Shown in pieces: positions 1 through 9,810 of a stretch of 64,000 nt of DNA. This DNA is from Rhodobacterales bacterium 52_120_T64 (lineage in GTDB: Bacteria > Pseudomonadota > Alphaproteobacteria > Rhodobacterales > Rhodobacteraceae). The translations under genes were made by a program, and so were the position numbers. The notes under the pieces were generated by a model that saw only the letters and a list, made by a program, of their open reading frames with translations, was not told where the DNA came from and ran no database searches. The stretch covers positions 62,001 through 126,000 of the forward strand of contig MABA01000009.1 in the NCBI GenBank assembly GCA_002162875.1, written 5' to 3'. Numbering within the stretch: position 1 is the first letter of the stretch; every line of letters begins with the position of its first letter.

Positions 1-395
1 AGCGCGGACAGATCCAGCGAACACAGGCGTGTCATGACTTCGGGTGCATCTGCCCCGCAAAGCGTCAGAACGACCCAAGCATCGCTTTGATCGGTTACAG
101 CAGCTTTAGTGTTTAAGGCTGCTGTCAGTGATGCCAACCCAATATCACCAACAATAAACCATTGCCCTTGGCCAGCCCACATCGCACGGATGTGCTTCTT
201 GGAGGCAACCTTTCCGACAGCCGGCAACGCAAAGTTAACCACGGACTTTAGGGCGTCATTGACCGCCACCCCCTGCCCTTTGAAAGGTGCTACAGAAAAA
301 ATGCTTGCGGGTTGGTTGCAGGCTAAAACCGCTTCGCCAATCTCGATGGGCTGGCTTATCAGATCAGCGTTTGGGTATAGTTTGAAATCAGCCAC
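1..395 (-). CDS. soxG: Sarcosine oxidase gamma subunit (partial, 3' end beyond window)
   Basis: The first 131 codons of the fourth gene of the sarcosine oxidase operon are present; the 3' end lies beyond base 1. The gamma subunit is part of the heterotetrameric enzyme that demethylates sarcosine to glycine, making H2O2 and formaldehyde or 5,10-methylene-THF. I start it at a GTG that overlaps the soxA stop by 8 bases and has a strong AGGGGAG ribosome-binding site just upstream. The visible residues (for example SIFSVAPFKGQG and MWAGQGQWFIVG) fit the aminomethyltransferase-like fold of SoxG. Identity rests mainly on position directly after soxA and on these motifs. Confidence 0.85.
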   Translation of the reverse strand, partial: MADFKLYPNADLISQPIEIGEAVLACNQPASIFSVAPFKGQGVAVNDALKSVVNFALPAVGKVASKKHIRAMWAGQGQWFIVGDIGLASLTAALNTKAAVTDQSDAWVVLTLCGADAPEVMTRLCSLDLSA

Positions 396-3324
396 GCAAC
401 TTCTCCCCTGCTGGGTCATGGAACTGCGGCGAGACGATCTCAACCAAAGTATCGAGGTTGCGCAACAGATCAACTGCGCGAATGGTTTGACCAATCCTCG
501 TATGGCCGCCCTTAACGAATGCTAACGCGATCATCCCGTTGAGCGTCGGCGAATAGCAAACCGATGTCACATGGCCCTGCATATTTTTGCGCGTAGGTTC
601 CGCATCGACGTTAACCATGATCGATCCACCCAGGATTTGCCGAACCGGACCGACGGGTTTTAGGCCGACCAATTGCTCTCGCATTGGGTTGATCAAACCC
701 TCACGTTGGCTAGAAACCTTACCAATGAAGTCTTTTTTCTTTGACATCATACCAGACATTCCCAGATCAGCCGCGGTGACTCGCCCGTCCATTTCGGCGT
801 GGGTCAAAAATCCTTTTTCGATCCGTAAAACGTTCAACGCCTCCATTCCGTAGGCGCCTCCACCCTTCGCTTCGGCTCGCTTAACCAACTCGTCCATTAA
901 TGCTTCGCCATATCTGGATGGAACCGCAAGTTCATACGCCAACTCCCCCGAGAAAGAGATGCGGAACAACCGACCGTTAACACCAGCAATCGAGGTTTCA
1001 CCACATCCCATAAACGGGAAACTTTCGTTGGACACGTCGTCGATCACCTCCGCCAACAACTCGCGTGATTTCGGACCAGCAACAGCGACTTGCGCCCATT
1101 GTTCCGTCACGGAAATCATTTTCACGTCCAGTTCGGGCCACAAGCACTGCGCACAAAATTCGAGGTGTGACATCACCGGACCTGCCGCACCTGTCGTGGT
1201 GGTCATAACAAAATGGTTTTCGCCCATCCGCGCGGTCGTGCCGTCATCCAGAACCATCCCGTCTTCACGCAACATCAGGCCATAACGAACCTTTCCGACC
1301 TTTAAGGTCGAGAACATGTTGGTGTAAATACGGTCCAGAAACACGCCAGCATCCGGGCCCTGGATATCAATTTTGCCTAAAGTGCTAACATCACATACTC
1401 CGACAGCCCTGCGAACCATGTCAACTTCCCGGTCACAGGATTGTCGCCAGTGGGTTTCGCCATTCAAAGGGAACCACGAGGCTCGATGCCACAACCCCAC
1501 TTCGATCATCGCCGCGCCGCGCGACACCGCCCAATCATGGCTGGATGTGAACCGCTCAGGTGCAAACCCCTTGCCCGCCCCACCAGCACCAAGCGTGCCC
1601 ATTTGTACGGGGGTATAGGGTGGGCGGAATATTGTGGTGCCAGTTTCCGGAATACTTTGCCCCGTCAGTTCCGCCATCACCGCCAATGCCCCCATATTGG
1701 ACAGTTTGCCTTGGTCCGTAGCCATCCCCAACGTCGTGTAGCGCTTCATATGCTCAACGGAGCGGAAGTTTTCGCGGTGTGCTGCGGCAATATCTTTCAC
1801 CGTCACATCGTTCTGAAAATCCAGCCAAGCGCGCCCTTTGACATCTGGGACGTGCCAATATGGGCTGATCGCATCTTGTGCATCATCTGCGTTCGGCATT
1901 TTGGGCCGCACTTGCTTCAATCCTAGATTTTTGAGTGCCGCTTTGGCCGCAACCATTCCCTCTTTCAATGCGCCTAGCGTTGAAAAGTTCCCGTTTGCTG
2001 CACCTGCAACTACCAAATTCGGGATGGCTCCCACAGTTGGTACAAAAGCCGCGATGTCATCACGCCAAGTTGGTTTGCCACCCATATGCCCTGTCAAATG
2101 CAGGGAAGGATTCCAGCCGCCAGAAACAGCAAGACAGTCGGCATTAATTTGCTGAACAGAGCCGTCGGACGTTCGCACTGATAGACGTTCAATTCCCAGT
2201 CGCCCACCCGTTCCAATAACCGCCGCCCCAGTAAACGTCGGGCAATCCACATCCGGTTGTACGTCCGTTCGCGTGTCGATCAATGCAGTAACAGTGACAC
2301 CTGCTGCCAACGCGTCTCGTGCGGTACGCCAGCCATCGTCGTTATTTGTAAACACTGCCACGCGCTGCCCTGCCGCAACCCCGAAACGATGCGCATAGGT
2401 CCGAACCGCCGAAGCCAGCATGATCCCGGGGCGGTCATTATCCGGAAACGCTATCGGGCGTTCCGTTGCACCTGCCGCAAGGATTGTGTGTTTGGCGACA
2501 ATTCGCCAAAATATCTGTGTTGGAGCACCTTGCGCGTCTTCGACATGATCCGCAACCCGCTCCACCGCACCGTAAGTTCCACCATCATAAGCACCTGTAA
2601 CTGTCGTTCGGCTCATCACGCGAACATTTGGCATCGCTTCCAATTGCGTTGCAACGTCAACGGCCCATTGTTGCGAATGCTTGCCATCCACCACGGTTTG
2701 TTCGCTGTTCAACCGGCCACCGATGACGAAATCTTCATCCGCCAGAATAACCTTTGCCCCGCCCTTGGCCGCCGTCAATGCCGCCATCAATCCCGCCGGA
2801 CCACCGCCAACGACCAGCACATCACAATAAGCCCACGCCTTTTCATAAATGGATTGGTCCGCGTGTCCGGATAAACGCCCAAGGCCTGCCGCACGACGGA
2901 TGATCGGTTCGTAGACGGCCTCCCAGAACTTTTTCGGCCACATGAAAGTTTTATAGTAGAATCCGGCCCCCAAGAACGGAGACAACAAATCGTTCACCGC
3001 CAACATATCCGCCTGCAGCTTTGGAAAGCGGTTTTGACTTTGCGCTACCATTCCGTTGAAAACTTCTTGCGTCGTTGCCCGCGTGTTGGGTATGCGATCT
3101 GCCCCTACCCCGATTTCCATCAACGCGTTCGGTTCTTCAGATCCAGCCGTCAACACTCCGCGTGGGCGGTGGTATTTGAAACTACGCCCCATAAGACGCA
3201 CACCGTTTGCCAGCAACGCGGACGCGAGTGTATCCCCCGGATGCGCTGTGTAGGTCTGCCCGTCGAATGTAAACGGAATAGATACATCACGGTCAATCAA
3301 ACCACCTGAGGGAAGACGACTCAT
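388..3324 (-). CDS. soxA: Sarcosine oxidase alpha subunit
   Basis: This is the large subunit of heterotetrameric sarcosine oxidase, 978 residues, close to the usual length of about 1000. The N-terminal part (about 10-90) is the ferredoxin-like fold lacking iron ligands that is typical of the family. A dinucleotide-binding GGGPAG lies at 173-178. The last 370 residues or so form a glycine-cleavage T-protein-like domain that binds folate and passes the methyl carbon to THF. The ATG has an AGGAGG site 8 bases upstream and overlaps the soxD stop by 4 bases, so translation is probably coupled. It acts in the cytoplasm in glycine betaine/sarcosine catabolism. I see no glyA, purU or folD in the visible part of the operon. 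Confidence 0.96.
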   Translation of the reverse strand: MSRLPSGGLIDRDVSIPFTFDGQTYTAHPGDTLASALLANGVRLMGRSFKYHRPRGVLTAGSEEPNALMEIGVGADRIPNTRATTQEVFNGMVAQSQNRFPKLQADMLAVNDLLSPFLGAGFYYKTFMWPKKFWEAVYEPIIRRAAGLGRLSGHADQSIYEKAWAYCDVLVVGGGPAGLMAALTAAKGGAKVILADEDFVIGGRLNSEQTVVDGKHSQQWAVDVATQLEAMPNVRVMSRTTVTGAYDGGTYGAVERVADHVEDAQGAPTQIFWRIVAKHTILAAGATERPIAFPDNDRPGIMLASAVRTYAHRFGVAAGQRVAVFTNNDDGWRTARDALAAGVTVTALIDTRTDVQPDVDCPTFTGAAVIGTGGRLGIERLSVRTSDGSVQQINADCLAVSGGWNPSLHLTGHMGGKPTWRDDIAAFVPTVGAIPNLVVAGAANGNFSTLGALKEGMVAAKAALKNLGLKQVRPKMPNADDAQDAISPYWHVPDVKGRAWLDFQNDVTVKDIAAAHRENFRSVEHMKRYTTLGMATDQGKLSNMGALAVMAELTGQSIPETGTTIFRPPYTPVQMGTLGAGGAGKGFAPERFTSSHDWAVSRGAAMIEVGLWHRASWFPLNGETHWRQSCDREVDMVRRAVGVCDVSTLGKIDIQGPDAGVFLDRIYTNMFSTLKVGKVRYGLMLREDGMVLDDGTTARMGENHFVMTTTTGAAGPVMSHLEFCAQCLWPELDVKMISVTEQWAQVAVAGPKSRELLAEVIDDVSNESFPFMGCGETSIAGVNGRLFRISFSGELAYELAVPSRYGEALMDELVKRAEAKGGGAYGMEALNVLRIEKGFLTHAEMDGRVTAADLGMSGMMSKKKDFIGKVSSQREGLINPMREQLVGLKPVGPVRQILGGSIMVNVDAEPTRKNMQGHVTSVCYSPTLNGMIALAFVKGGHTRIGQTIRAVDLLRNLDTLVEIVSPQFHDPAGEKLRG

Positions 3325-3590
3325 CGCGCCACCTCCTTCAAATCACGGGCGAGTTTGACTTCGGTGATTTCATGCGTGGTGACGTTTCGCACGATATGCA
3401 GCCAAGCGCTGCATCCCATCACGTGCTGCCACAACTCCGTATTTTCACCCGTTGGGTTTTTGCGTAGGTAAACATAGTCGTGGTATGCGGCCGCGTCACC
3501 GCCATTGGGCCGCTCCAGAAGTTTTGCGGACCCTAGATATTCAAACTCACGGTGATCTCGGTCTCCGCAATGCGGACATTCAATTCTCAT
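3321..3590 (-). CDS. soxD: Sarcosine oxidase delta subunit
   Basis: This is the small zinc-binding subunit of sarcosine oxidase, 89 residues from the start chosen here. The protein begins MRIECPHCGDRD, with the family's N-terminal CxxC zinc pair. A later His and Cys in QHVMGCSAWLH supply the other two ligands. An upstream in-frame start would add 17 residues with no homology to the family and would run into soxB, so I reject it. The gene begins 10 bases after the soxB stop and its own stop overlaps the soxA start, giving the order soxB-soxD-soxA-soxG. Confidence 0.95.
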   Translation of the reverse strand: MRIECPHCGDRDHREFEYLGSAKLLERPNGGDAAAYHDYVYLRKNPTGENTELWQHVMGCSAWLHIVRNVTTHEITEVKLARDLKEVAR

Positions 3591-3600
3591 ATTACCATTC

Positions 3601-4851
3601 TCAATGCAGATTTGGACGAGCGCCGGTGCCCTCATCATCAATTACGTGTCCAGTCTCAAACCGGTTCAGATTGTATTTGGTTGCCCAATCAGCCTTTTTG
3701 CCTGTCGCCATAAGATGTGCAAAAGCGGCCCCCGCCGCAGGTGTTGCCTTGAAACCGCCGTAGCACCAGCCGCCGTTCAGGTACAAACCTGCCACAGGTG
3801 TTTTGTCGATAATGGGGGATCCATCCATGCTCATATCCATAATCCCGCCCCAACTTCGCAGCATCCGTGATTTGCCGACCATCGGCATCAACGTCATCGC
3901 GGCCTCGGCTACGTGTTCGACCATCGGTAAGTTTCCACGTTGTGAATAACTGTTGTAGCCGTCGATATCGCCGCCAAAAACCAGCCCGCCCTTGTCGGAT
4001 TGGCTGATATAAAAGTGCCCCATTCCGAACGATATGACGTTATCAATCACGGGCTTCACCGCCTCTGTCACAAAGGCCTGCAGTACATGACTTTCGATCG
4101 GCAACCGCAGGCCAGCCATCTCGGCTACTTGCGATGTCCGACCAGCGACAGACATCCCCACCTTGCCCGCACCGATATACCCGCGCGATGTCTCGACCCC
4201 CTTGATCTTGCCACCTTCAATGCGGAATCCCTTGACCTCGCAGTTCTGGATCAGGTCCACGCCGCGCATATCCGCACCGCGCGCATACCCCCAAGCCACG
4301 GCATCATGCCGCGCCGTGCCACCGGTTCGCTGCAACAAGCCGCCACGAATGGGGAAACGTGCATCGTCGAAATTCAGGAAAGGAACCAGCTTTCGAACGT
4401 CCTCGCGCCCCATCAACACCGCATCGTCGCCCGTCGCTAGATTGGAGTTTCCGCGCCAAGCCATAGCATCATACTGCCCATCATTATGCGCCAACATCAG
4501 GCAACCACGTTGCGATAGCATGACGTTATAGTTCAGTTCTTGTTCAAGATTTTCCCATAATTTCAAGGAGTGCGAATAGAACTCCAGGTTTCCGTCCTGC
4601 AGATAATTTGCCCGCACAATTGTCGTGTTGCGCCCGACATTGCCGCCGCCCAAATACCCTTTTTCGAGCACCGCAATATTTCGGATACCATGTGTCTTGG
4701 CCAGATAGTATGCTGTCGACAATCCATGCCCGCCGCCACCAATAATTACCACGTCATAAGATTTCTTAGGTTCTGGATTGCGCCAAACAGGCTTCCATCC
4801 TTTATTTCCCGTCAAACCATTCTTCAGAATTTGGAGCACCGAATAATGCAC
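3601..4851 (-). CDS. soxB: Sarcosine oxidase beta subunit
   Basis: This is the FAD/FMN subunit that oxidises sarcosine, 416 residues from the GTG chosen here, which is the family's usual length. The GTG has an AAGGAAG ribosome-binding site 6 bases upstream. The longer open frame from 4929 adds 26 unlikely residues. The FAD-binding GGGGHG is at about 38-43. The RHDAVAWG segment near residue 181 corresponds to the region carrying the covalently bound FMN histidine in characterised SoxB. It is the first gene of soxBDAG, and its 5' end faces efp across a 135-base divergent intergenic region. Confidence 0.96.
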   Translation of the reverse strand: MHYSVLQILKNGLTGNKGWKPVWRNPEPKKSYDVVIIGGGGHGLSTAYYLAKTHGIRNIAVLEKGYLGGGNVGRNTTIVRANYLQDGNLEFYSHSLKLWENLEQELNYNVMLSQRGCLMLAHNDGQYDAMAWRGNSNLATGDDAVLMGREDVRKLVPFLNFDDARFPIRGGLLQRTGGTARHDAVAWGYARGADMRGVDLIQNCEVKGFRIEGGKIKGVETSRGYIGAGKVGMSVAGRTSQVAEMAGLRLPIESHVLQAFVTEAVKPVIDNVISFGMGHFYISQSDKGGLVFGGDIDGYNSYSQRGNLPMVEHVAEAAMTLMPMVGKSRMLRSWGGIMDMSMDGSPIIDKTPVAGLYLNGGWCYGGFKATPAAGAAFAHLMATGKKADWATKYNLNRFETGHVIDDEGTGARPNLH

Positions 4852-4923
4852 GTCTAACTTCCTTATGCGTTTACACGAATCTGTATTGCCAAGCTTCAGG
4901 TACGCTAGTCCAAAACCACCACC

Positions 4924-4952
4924 TTGCAAGCCCCTCTTTGGTGAATTATAGA
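4924..4952 (+). promoter_or_regulatory. Sigma70-type promoter of efp
   Basis: A -35 box TTGCAA (4924-4929) and a -10 box TATAGA (4947-4952) are separated by exactly 17 bases. Transcription would start near 4959, leaving a leader of about 28 bases before the efp ATG. The assignment is by consensus match only. Confidence 0.6.
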
Positions 4953-4986
4953 GCGCTATACATGATTAATTATGCGAGTGCGCCCT

Positions 4987-5550
4987 ATGCCCAAAATTCA
5001 CGGTAACGAAATCCGCCCAGGCTATATTCTGGATCATAACGACGGCCTTTGGGTCGCCGTAAAAGTCAGCCACGTGAAGCCCGGTAAAGGCGGCGCATTT
5101 GCGCAGGTCGAGATGAAGAACCTTCGCAACGGCTCGAAGCTGAACGAACGGTTCCGCGCGGCAGATAAAGTGGAAAAGGTGCGTCTAGAACAAAAAACGC
5201 AACAGTTCCTATATGAAAATGACGGCATGTTGGTGTTCATGGATACCGAATCCTACGAGCAAATCGAATTGCCCGCTGATATCCTTGGCGATCGCCGCCC
5301 GTTCTTGCAAGACAGCATGACTATTCAAATTGAATACTACGACGACGAAGCCCTAAGTGCGGCCCTGCCCCAACGCGTCACTTGCACCGTTGAAGAAACC
5401 GAACCCGCGGTAAAAGGCCAGACCGCCGCCAACAGCTTTAAACCCGCCATTCTGGACAATGGCGTGCGCGTCATGATCCCGCCATTCGTTGGTGAAGGTG
5501 AGGCCATTGTGGTATCAACCGAAACTATGGAATATGTAGAACGCGCCTAG
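4987..5550 (+). CDS. efp: Elongation factor P
   Basis: EF-P binds ribosomes stalled at polyproline and helps peptide bond formation. I start at the ATG giving [12 protein letters not shown], which yields 187 residues, the normal family length; the open frame starts 15 bases earlier. The modification-loop tip reads VKPGKGGA, with Lys34 at the position that EpmA/EpmB beta-lysylate in Escherichia coli, rather than the Arg of EarP-type EF-P. All three beta-barrel domains are present and the C-terminus ends in the conserved [12 protein letters not shown]. It has its own promoter and diverges from soxB. The phosphatase-family gene follows after 47 bases. Confidence 0.97.
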   Translation: MPKIHGNEIRPGYILDHNDGLWVAVKVSHVKPGKGGAFAQVEMKNLRNGSKLNERFRAADKVEKVRLEQKTQQFLYENDGMLVFMDTESYEQIELPADILGDRRPFLQDSMTIQIEYYDDEALSAALPQRVTCTVEETEPAVKGQTAANSFKPAILDNGVRVMIPPFVGEGEAIVVSTETMEYVERA

Positions 5551-5597
5551 TCGCACTTTATCGGCGGCGTTTGCCGCACCTCTTGAAAGCCAAATAC

Positions 5598-6392
5598 ATG
5601 TCTAATGCCTCTGCAAATATGAACATCATGGTCAAAGCGGCCCGCATTGCCGGCCGCAAACTGCTGCGGGATTTTAACGAGGTCGAGAACCTTCAGGTTT
5701 CCACCAAAGGCCCCGGTGATTTCGTATCCAAAGCTGACACCACAGCCGAAGAAACGATCAGGGAGCAATTGACCGAAGCGCGCCCGAACTATGGTTTCCT
5801 TGGCGAAGAATCCGAAGAAGCATTTGGCGAAGATCCAACACGGCGCTGGATCGTCGACCCGTTGGACGGAACAACTAATTTCCTGCACGGTATGCCACAT
5901 TGGGCTATCTCCATTGCACTTGAACATCGCAATGAAATCGTTGCAGCGGTTGTTTACGACCCTGTGAAAGACGAATTGTTTAGGGCTGAAAAAGGCGAAG
6001 GCGCATGGCTCAATGACCGTCGCATGCGTGTATCTGGCCGCACCGAAATGATTGAAATGGTATTTGCCACCGGCGTGCCCTTTGGTGGTCGCTCGGATCT
6101 ACCTGAAACGCTGCAAGATCTGGCTCGTTTAATGCCGGCGTGTGCAGGTGTGCGTCGTTGGGGCGCCGCAGCGCTGGATTTGGCGTATTTGGCTGCTGGC
6201 CGTTACGATGGTTACTGGGAACGCCGCTTGAATGCATGGGACATAGCCGCCGGAATTTTGCTGGTTAAAGAGGCTGGTGGCATCATTGAAAGCATCGATA
6301 CCGACGAAAGCCCATTGGTTAGCGGCGACATCATTGCGTCCAACGAGCCTGTATTCAACCGTTTCGCAAAACTGATCCGTAATGACGGTTAA
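5598..6392 (+). CDS. suhB: Inositol monophosphatase family protein (SuhB-like)
   Basis: This is a Mg2+-dependent phosphatase of the inositol monophosphatase family, 264 residues from the ATG chosen (MSNASANMNIMVK). A TTG 27 bases upstream also opens the frame but gives no family homology. Metal-binding residues are visible in GEES (69-72) and DPLDGTTN (87-94), with a second WDIAAG motif near residue 212. Substrates in bacteria may be inositol-1-phosphate or related sugar phosphates, and SuhB in E. coli is also an rRNA transcription factor. The sequence does not settle which role applies. The 3' end overlaps the convergent ygfZ-like gene by 4 bases. Confidence 0.9.
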   Translation: MSNASANMNIMVKAARIAGRKLLRDFNEVENLQVSTKGPGDFVSKADTTAEETIREQLTEARPNYGFLGEESEEAFGEDPTRRWIVDPLDGTTNFLHGMPHWAISIALEHRNEIVAAVVYDPVKDELFRAEKGEGAWLNDRRMRVSGRTEMIEMVFATGVPFGGRSDLPETLQDLARLMPACAGVRRWGAAALDLAYLAAGRYDGYWERRLNAWDIAAGILLVKEAGGIIESIDTDESPLVSGDIIASNEPVFNRFAKLIRNDG

Positions 6393-7150
6393 TTCCGTCG
6401 GATCACGGCACCCTCTGCCTGCATATCGCCCTTGGCTCGATCAAAACGCAAATATGCCAACCCCTGACCACCTGAAACGGTATGTAGGGTGCCGGCAGGT
6501 TTGCCATCCGTTGTGATCGCAGTGCCCGCCTCAGCTTCGCCATCTACAGAAACGCTAACCAAGCCCTTCTTGAGTTCGGTTTTATGCTTCATACGGGCGG
6601 TCACTTCTTGCCCGACATAGCAACCCTTGCGAAAATCGACGCCATTCAGGCGCTCGAATCCGGTCTCGAGAATATAGCTATCATCCGGCAGCAACTCGAC
6701 ACCGGTTTCCGGAATTTCGTGCGCCACTCGTAAAGCATCCCACGCAGCGCTATCCAATTCCGGTAGTCCACTTCCATCCCCGTACATCCGCCAACCGAGT
6801 GCGTCATTACGAGGGTCAGTAAACGCATCTTCAGGCGCCGCTTCAAATCCTTGCAAAACCGCCAGGTCCGTTTCAGTGATTTCGACATCAGCCCGCAAAC
6901 GATACATTGTTAGTCTTTGCGCTAACGTTGCGGCGCGGTTTTTGCGTATGTCCAACAAAATAGAATCTTTACCGGAACTCATAATAAAATCGAAAAGATA
7001 CTTGCCTTGTGGACTAAGCATCGCTGCGTAAACCGGCCCCTGTTCAACTCGCGCGACCGAATTACTTACCAGCCCCTCCAGAAACGATACACGATCAGCA
7101 CCAGCAATCCGCAACACGGCGCGATCTGGATTATAGAAGCTGTTTGTCAT
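6389..7150 (-). CDS. ygfZ: YgfZ/GcvT-like folate-binding protein
   Basis: This is a folate-binding protein of the YgfZ (IbaG/COG0354) family, related to glycine-cleavage T protein and linked to maintenance of some iron-sulfur enzymes and to tRNA modification. The family signature KGCYxGQE is intact in RKGCYVGQEVTAR. I start at the ATG at 7150, which has an AGGAG site 8 bases upstream; the open frame extends 11 residues further without support. The product is 253 residues, slightly short of the E. coli protein but usual for alphaproteobacteria. It is transcribed convergently with suhB. Confidence 0.88.
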   Translation of the reverse strand: MTNSFYNPDRAVLRIAGADRVSFLEGLVSNSVARVEQGPVYAAMLSPQGKYLFDFIMSSGKDSILLDIRKNRAATLAQRLTMYRLRADVEITETDLAVLQGFEAAPEDAFTDPRNDALGWRMYGDGSGLPELDSAAWDALRVAHEIPETGVELLPDDSYILETGFERLNGVDFRKGCYVGQEVTARMKHKTELKKGLVSVSVDGEAEAGTAITTDGKPAGTLHTVSGGQGLAYLRFDRAKGDMQAEGAVIRRN

Positions 7151-7230
7151 ATTAATCTCCTCTTTGGGGGTATATATAGGCATCGTACACCCGTTTCACA
7201 CCCGTAATCTTTGTAATTCCGAAAGCGAAA

Positions 7231-7911
7231 ATGCCCGCTCCGATAACCGTCATCATCCCGACCCTGAATTCAGCCCCACATCTGCAACGCTGTTTGGGCG
7301 CATTGGGTGAAAGCATCATGGACGGGCTGCTCGCCGAAGTAATTTTCGCCGATGGTGGGTCAAGTGACGACACCGAACAAATTGCCGAAGAAGTAGGAGC
7401 GACATTCGTTTCCACTCCTCAAGGGCGTGGAAACCAGATGGCAGCAGCCGCCCGCGTCGCTCGAGGGGAATGGTTATTGTTCCTGCATGCCGACAGTGTA
7501 TTGGACCGCGGCTGGCAAGATGCTGTGATCCGGCACTTGGCGAACCCCGAAAAAGCCGCTTACTTCAAACTGCGATTTGACGAGGAGTCGCTCCCTGCCA
7601 GAACCGTAGCAACTTGGGCCAATATTCGTTCCCGATGGTTAGGATTGCCATACGGAGACCAAGGATTGTTGATAAGCAAACGTCTATACAAACGCATCGG
7701 AGGGTTCGCCGAGATTCCACTGATGGAGGACGTAGCGATGGCGAAAAACCTGAAAGGGAAATTGCTCACGCTCCCAACATTCATTGAAACAAGCGCCCAC
7801 AAATACCGCCAAGATGGGTGGGTAAAGCGATCGTTCACTAATTTTGGTGTGTTAATGCGATATTTTTCGGGCGCGGATCCTCGCAAATTGGCCGCCAGAT
7901 ATTACCGTTAG
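7231..7911 (+). CDS. Family 2 glycosyltransferase (selenodomain/rSAM-associated type)
   Basis: This is a 226-residue GT-A fold glycosyltransferase. The N-terminus VTVIIPTLNSA, the DGGSSDDT loop and the HADS (DxD-like) metal motif are typical. The middle motif GDQGLLISKRLY and ending resemble the small soluble TIGR04283-type transferases found near radical-SAM or arsenosugar genes. No transmembrane segment is visible, so it is probably cytoplasmic. The acceptor is unknown and the neighbours give no polysaccharide context. It ends 4 bases into the convergent ABC exporter gene. Confidence 0.8.
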   Translation: MPAPITVIIPTLNSAPHLQRCLGALGESIMDGLLAEVIFADGGSSDDTEQIAEEVGATFVSTPQGRGNQMAAAARVARGEWLLFLHADSVLDRGWQDAVIRHLANPEKAAYFKLRFDEESLPARTVATWANIRSRWLGLPYGDQGLLISKRLYKRIGGFAEIPLMEDVAMAKNLKGKLLTLPTFIETSAHKYRQDGWVKRSFTNFGVLMRYFSGADPRKLAARYYR

Positions 7912-9653
7912 ACATGTGCGAATTGCAGTCGATAAAGATCGGCGTAAAGCCCGGCGTTCGCCAATAATTCTTTGTGTGTTCCCGCCTCCACAACACTACC
8001 CTTATCCATAACCACAATCATGTCGGCATCCAGAATTGTTGAAAGCCGATGTGCAATAATAAAAGTCGTCCGTCCCTTAGCCAATTTGTCGAGCGCAGTC
8101 TTGATTGCCGACTCCGATTCCGCGTCCAGTGCCGAGGTTGGTTCGTCTAACAACAAAATTGGTGCATCGCGAAGAATTGCACGAGCAATCGACAGACGCT
8201 GCTTTTCACCACCTGAAAAATGACTACCCGCATAGCTTACAGCCGTACCGTAGCCTTCGGGCAATTGACGGATAAACCCATCAGCGGCAGCAGACACGGC
8301 AGCCGCCTCGATTTCTGTATCGCTAGCATCAAGACGGCCAAATCCAATGTTCTCCAGAACCGTGCCTGACAACATAACCGCATCCTGACTTACGACAGCG
8401 ATCTGGCGACGCAAAGATTCGATAGAAATGTCTCGAAGATCTGTTCCGTCAATCAATACGCGCCCGCTGGTCGGATCAAAAAGCCGAGGGATAAGATTAA
8501 ACACGGTTGATTTACCGGCGCCGGACCGACCGACTAGGGCCACCTTGGAACCAGCAGGTACATTTAGGGTCAAACTTTTTAGTGCAGCAAATCCGTTTGG
8601 ATAAACAAATTCTACGCCTTCAAACTGAACTTGTCCCTTAATACGATCCAGCGCAACTGCGTCGTCTTTATCAACAATTTCGTTTTTCGCATCAAGGATT
8701 GGGAAGATTCGATCCAATGCCACGCGTCCCTTCGCTGCGGAAGCAAAAGTTGTACCAAGCAACCTCGCCGGTTGCGACAACACGCCAACCCCCGTCAGCA
8801 AACCCATAAAATCGGCGACAGTCATCGTTCCTCGCGCAATCCCCCAAGACACAGCAAACAATAATGCAGCGACGGCCGCTCCGCTCAGAATTTCAACGAG
8901 TGGTGACAACCGCCCTTTCCACTTCATGTCTCTAATTCGAAGGAATTTTATGGTGTTGAAAGTTTCCGAAGCCGTCACGTTCAAATGATCTTCGAGTTGA
9001 TAAGTGCGGGCCATTCCGATGCTGGAGAGCCCCTCTACAATATCCGAATTCATGCCCGAAAGCTGTTCCTGAGTACCTTTTGATATTTTGCGAATTTTCG
9101 AGCTAATTGAATTTACCGGCGCAACTGCCAACGAGAAAATCACAAGCAATATCAGGGTAATCTGCCAATCTATCGACAACATTACCGCAATTGCCGCGAT
9201 GATAATCATCACACTCGATACCGCCGCCATCAAAGCCTGAACCGAGCTTCGAAGTAAATCACTGTCCGCAGAGAACCGCGCAGCTAGCGCCGCAGGAGTT
9301 TCCCCTTGCAAGCGAAAAAGGTCGGCGTGGATAAGGCTCGAATACATAGCCTTTTTCAGACGTGCTTCAAATCGAAACAGCGCGGTATTGCTGGCCACTT
9401 GTTGGAAATACATGCTCACGCCTTTGCTGACGGCGATTAAAACCACGCTAACCGGCCCCCAATATATAACGGTCGTGTCAGCCGTTTCATAAGCGGTAAT
9501 AATCACCTGAATAATTTTAGCATAAGCCGCAGAAGCTATCGCCGTGATGATCATCAGCCCGAAGCTAGCGAAAATAAGCCCGCGATATTCAGACAGCCAA
9601 TCGCGCCATAAGCGCCGATAGCCTGCGTCAGGGGATTTACCTTTGGTTTGCAT
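7908..9653 (-). CDS. MsbA-like ABC exporter (fused permease and ATPase)
   Basis: This is a half-transporter of 581 residues. The N-terminal ABC membrane domain (about 30-310) has six transmembrane helices. The C-terminal ATPase has Walker A GRSGAGKST, signature FSGGEKQRLSIARA, Walker B ILLLDEPTSALD and the H-loop HRLST. I prefer the ATG at 9653, which has GGAG 9 bases upstream, over the GTG at 9683. It acts as a homodimer in the inner membrane. The architecture matches lipid A or multidrug exporters, but the substrate cannot be read from the sequence. It diverges from the aminotransferase gene across about 160 bases. Confidence 0.9.
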   Translation of the reverse strand: MQTKGKSPDAGYRRLWRDWLSEYRGLIFASFGLMIITAIASAAYAKIIQVIITAYETADTTVIYWGPVSVVLIAVSKGVSMYFQQVASNTALFRFEARLKKAMYSSLIHADLFRLQGETPAALAARFSADSDLLRSSVQALMAAVSSVMIIIAAIAVMLSIDWQITLILLVIFSLAVAPVNSISSKIRKISKGTQEQLSGMNSDIVEGLSSIGMARTYQLEDHLNVTASETFNTIKFLRIRDMKWKGRLSPLVEILSGAAVAALLFAVSWGIARGTMTVADFMGLLTGVGVLSQPARLLGTTFASAAKGRVALDRIFPILDAKNEIVDKDDAVALDRIKGQVQFEGVEFVYPNGFAALKSLTLNVPAGSKVALVGRSGAGKSTVFNLIPRLFDPTSGRVLIDGTDLRDISIESLRRQIAVVSQDAVMLSGTVLENIGFGRLDASDTEIEAAAVSAAADGFIRQLPEGYGTAVSYAGSHFSGGEKQRLSIARAILRDAPILLLDEPTSALDAESESAIKTALDKLAKGRTTFIIAHRLSTILDADMIVVMDKGSVVEAGTHKELLANAGLYADLYRLQFAHV

Positions 9654-9810
9654 CTGGGATTCTCCGGTCGTTCTGTTGGTCACAGACTAAATACTGCTGC
9701 GCCTCGCCTCAATAGGACGCCGCGACATTATTCAGATTTTCTCGATTTTGCCAGTTACCATTCCGAAAACACCAGTTATCCTTCTGCCAAATTTAATAAG
9801 GAAACCTGCA

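Noticed and set aside
2257-2874. 205-codon open frame on the plus strand
   Set aside because: It lies entirely opposite the well-conserved soxA and has a Cys/Arg/His-rich composition typical of an antisense shadow frame.
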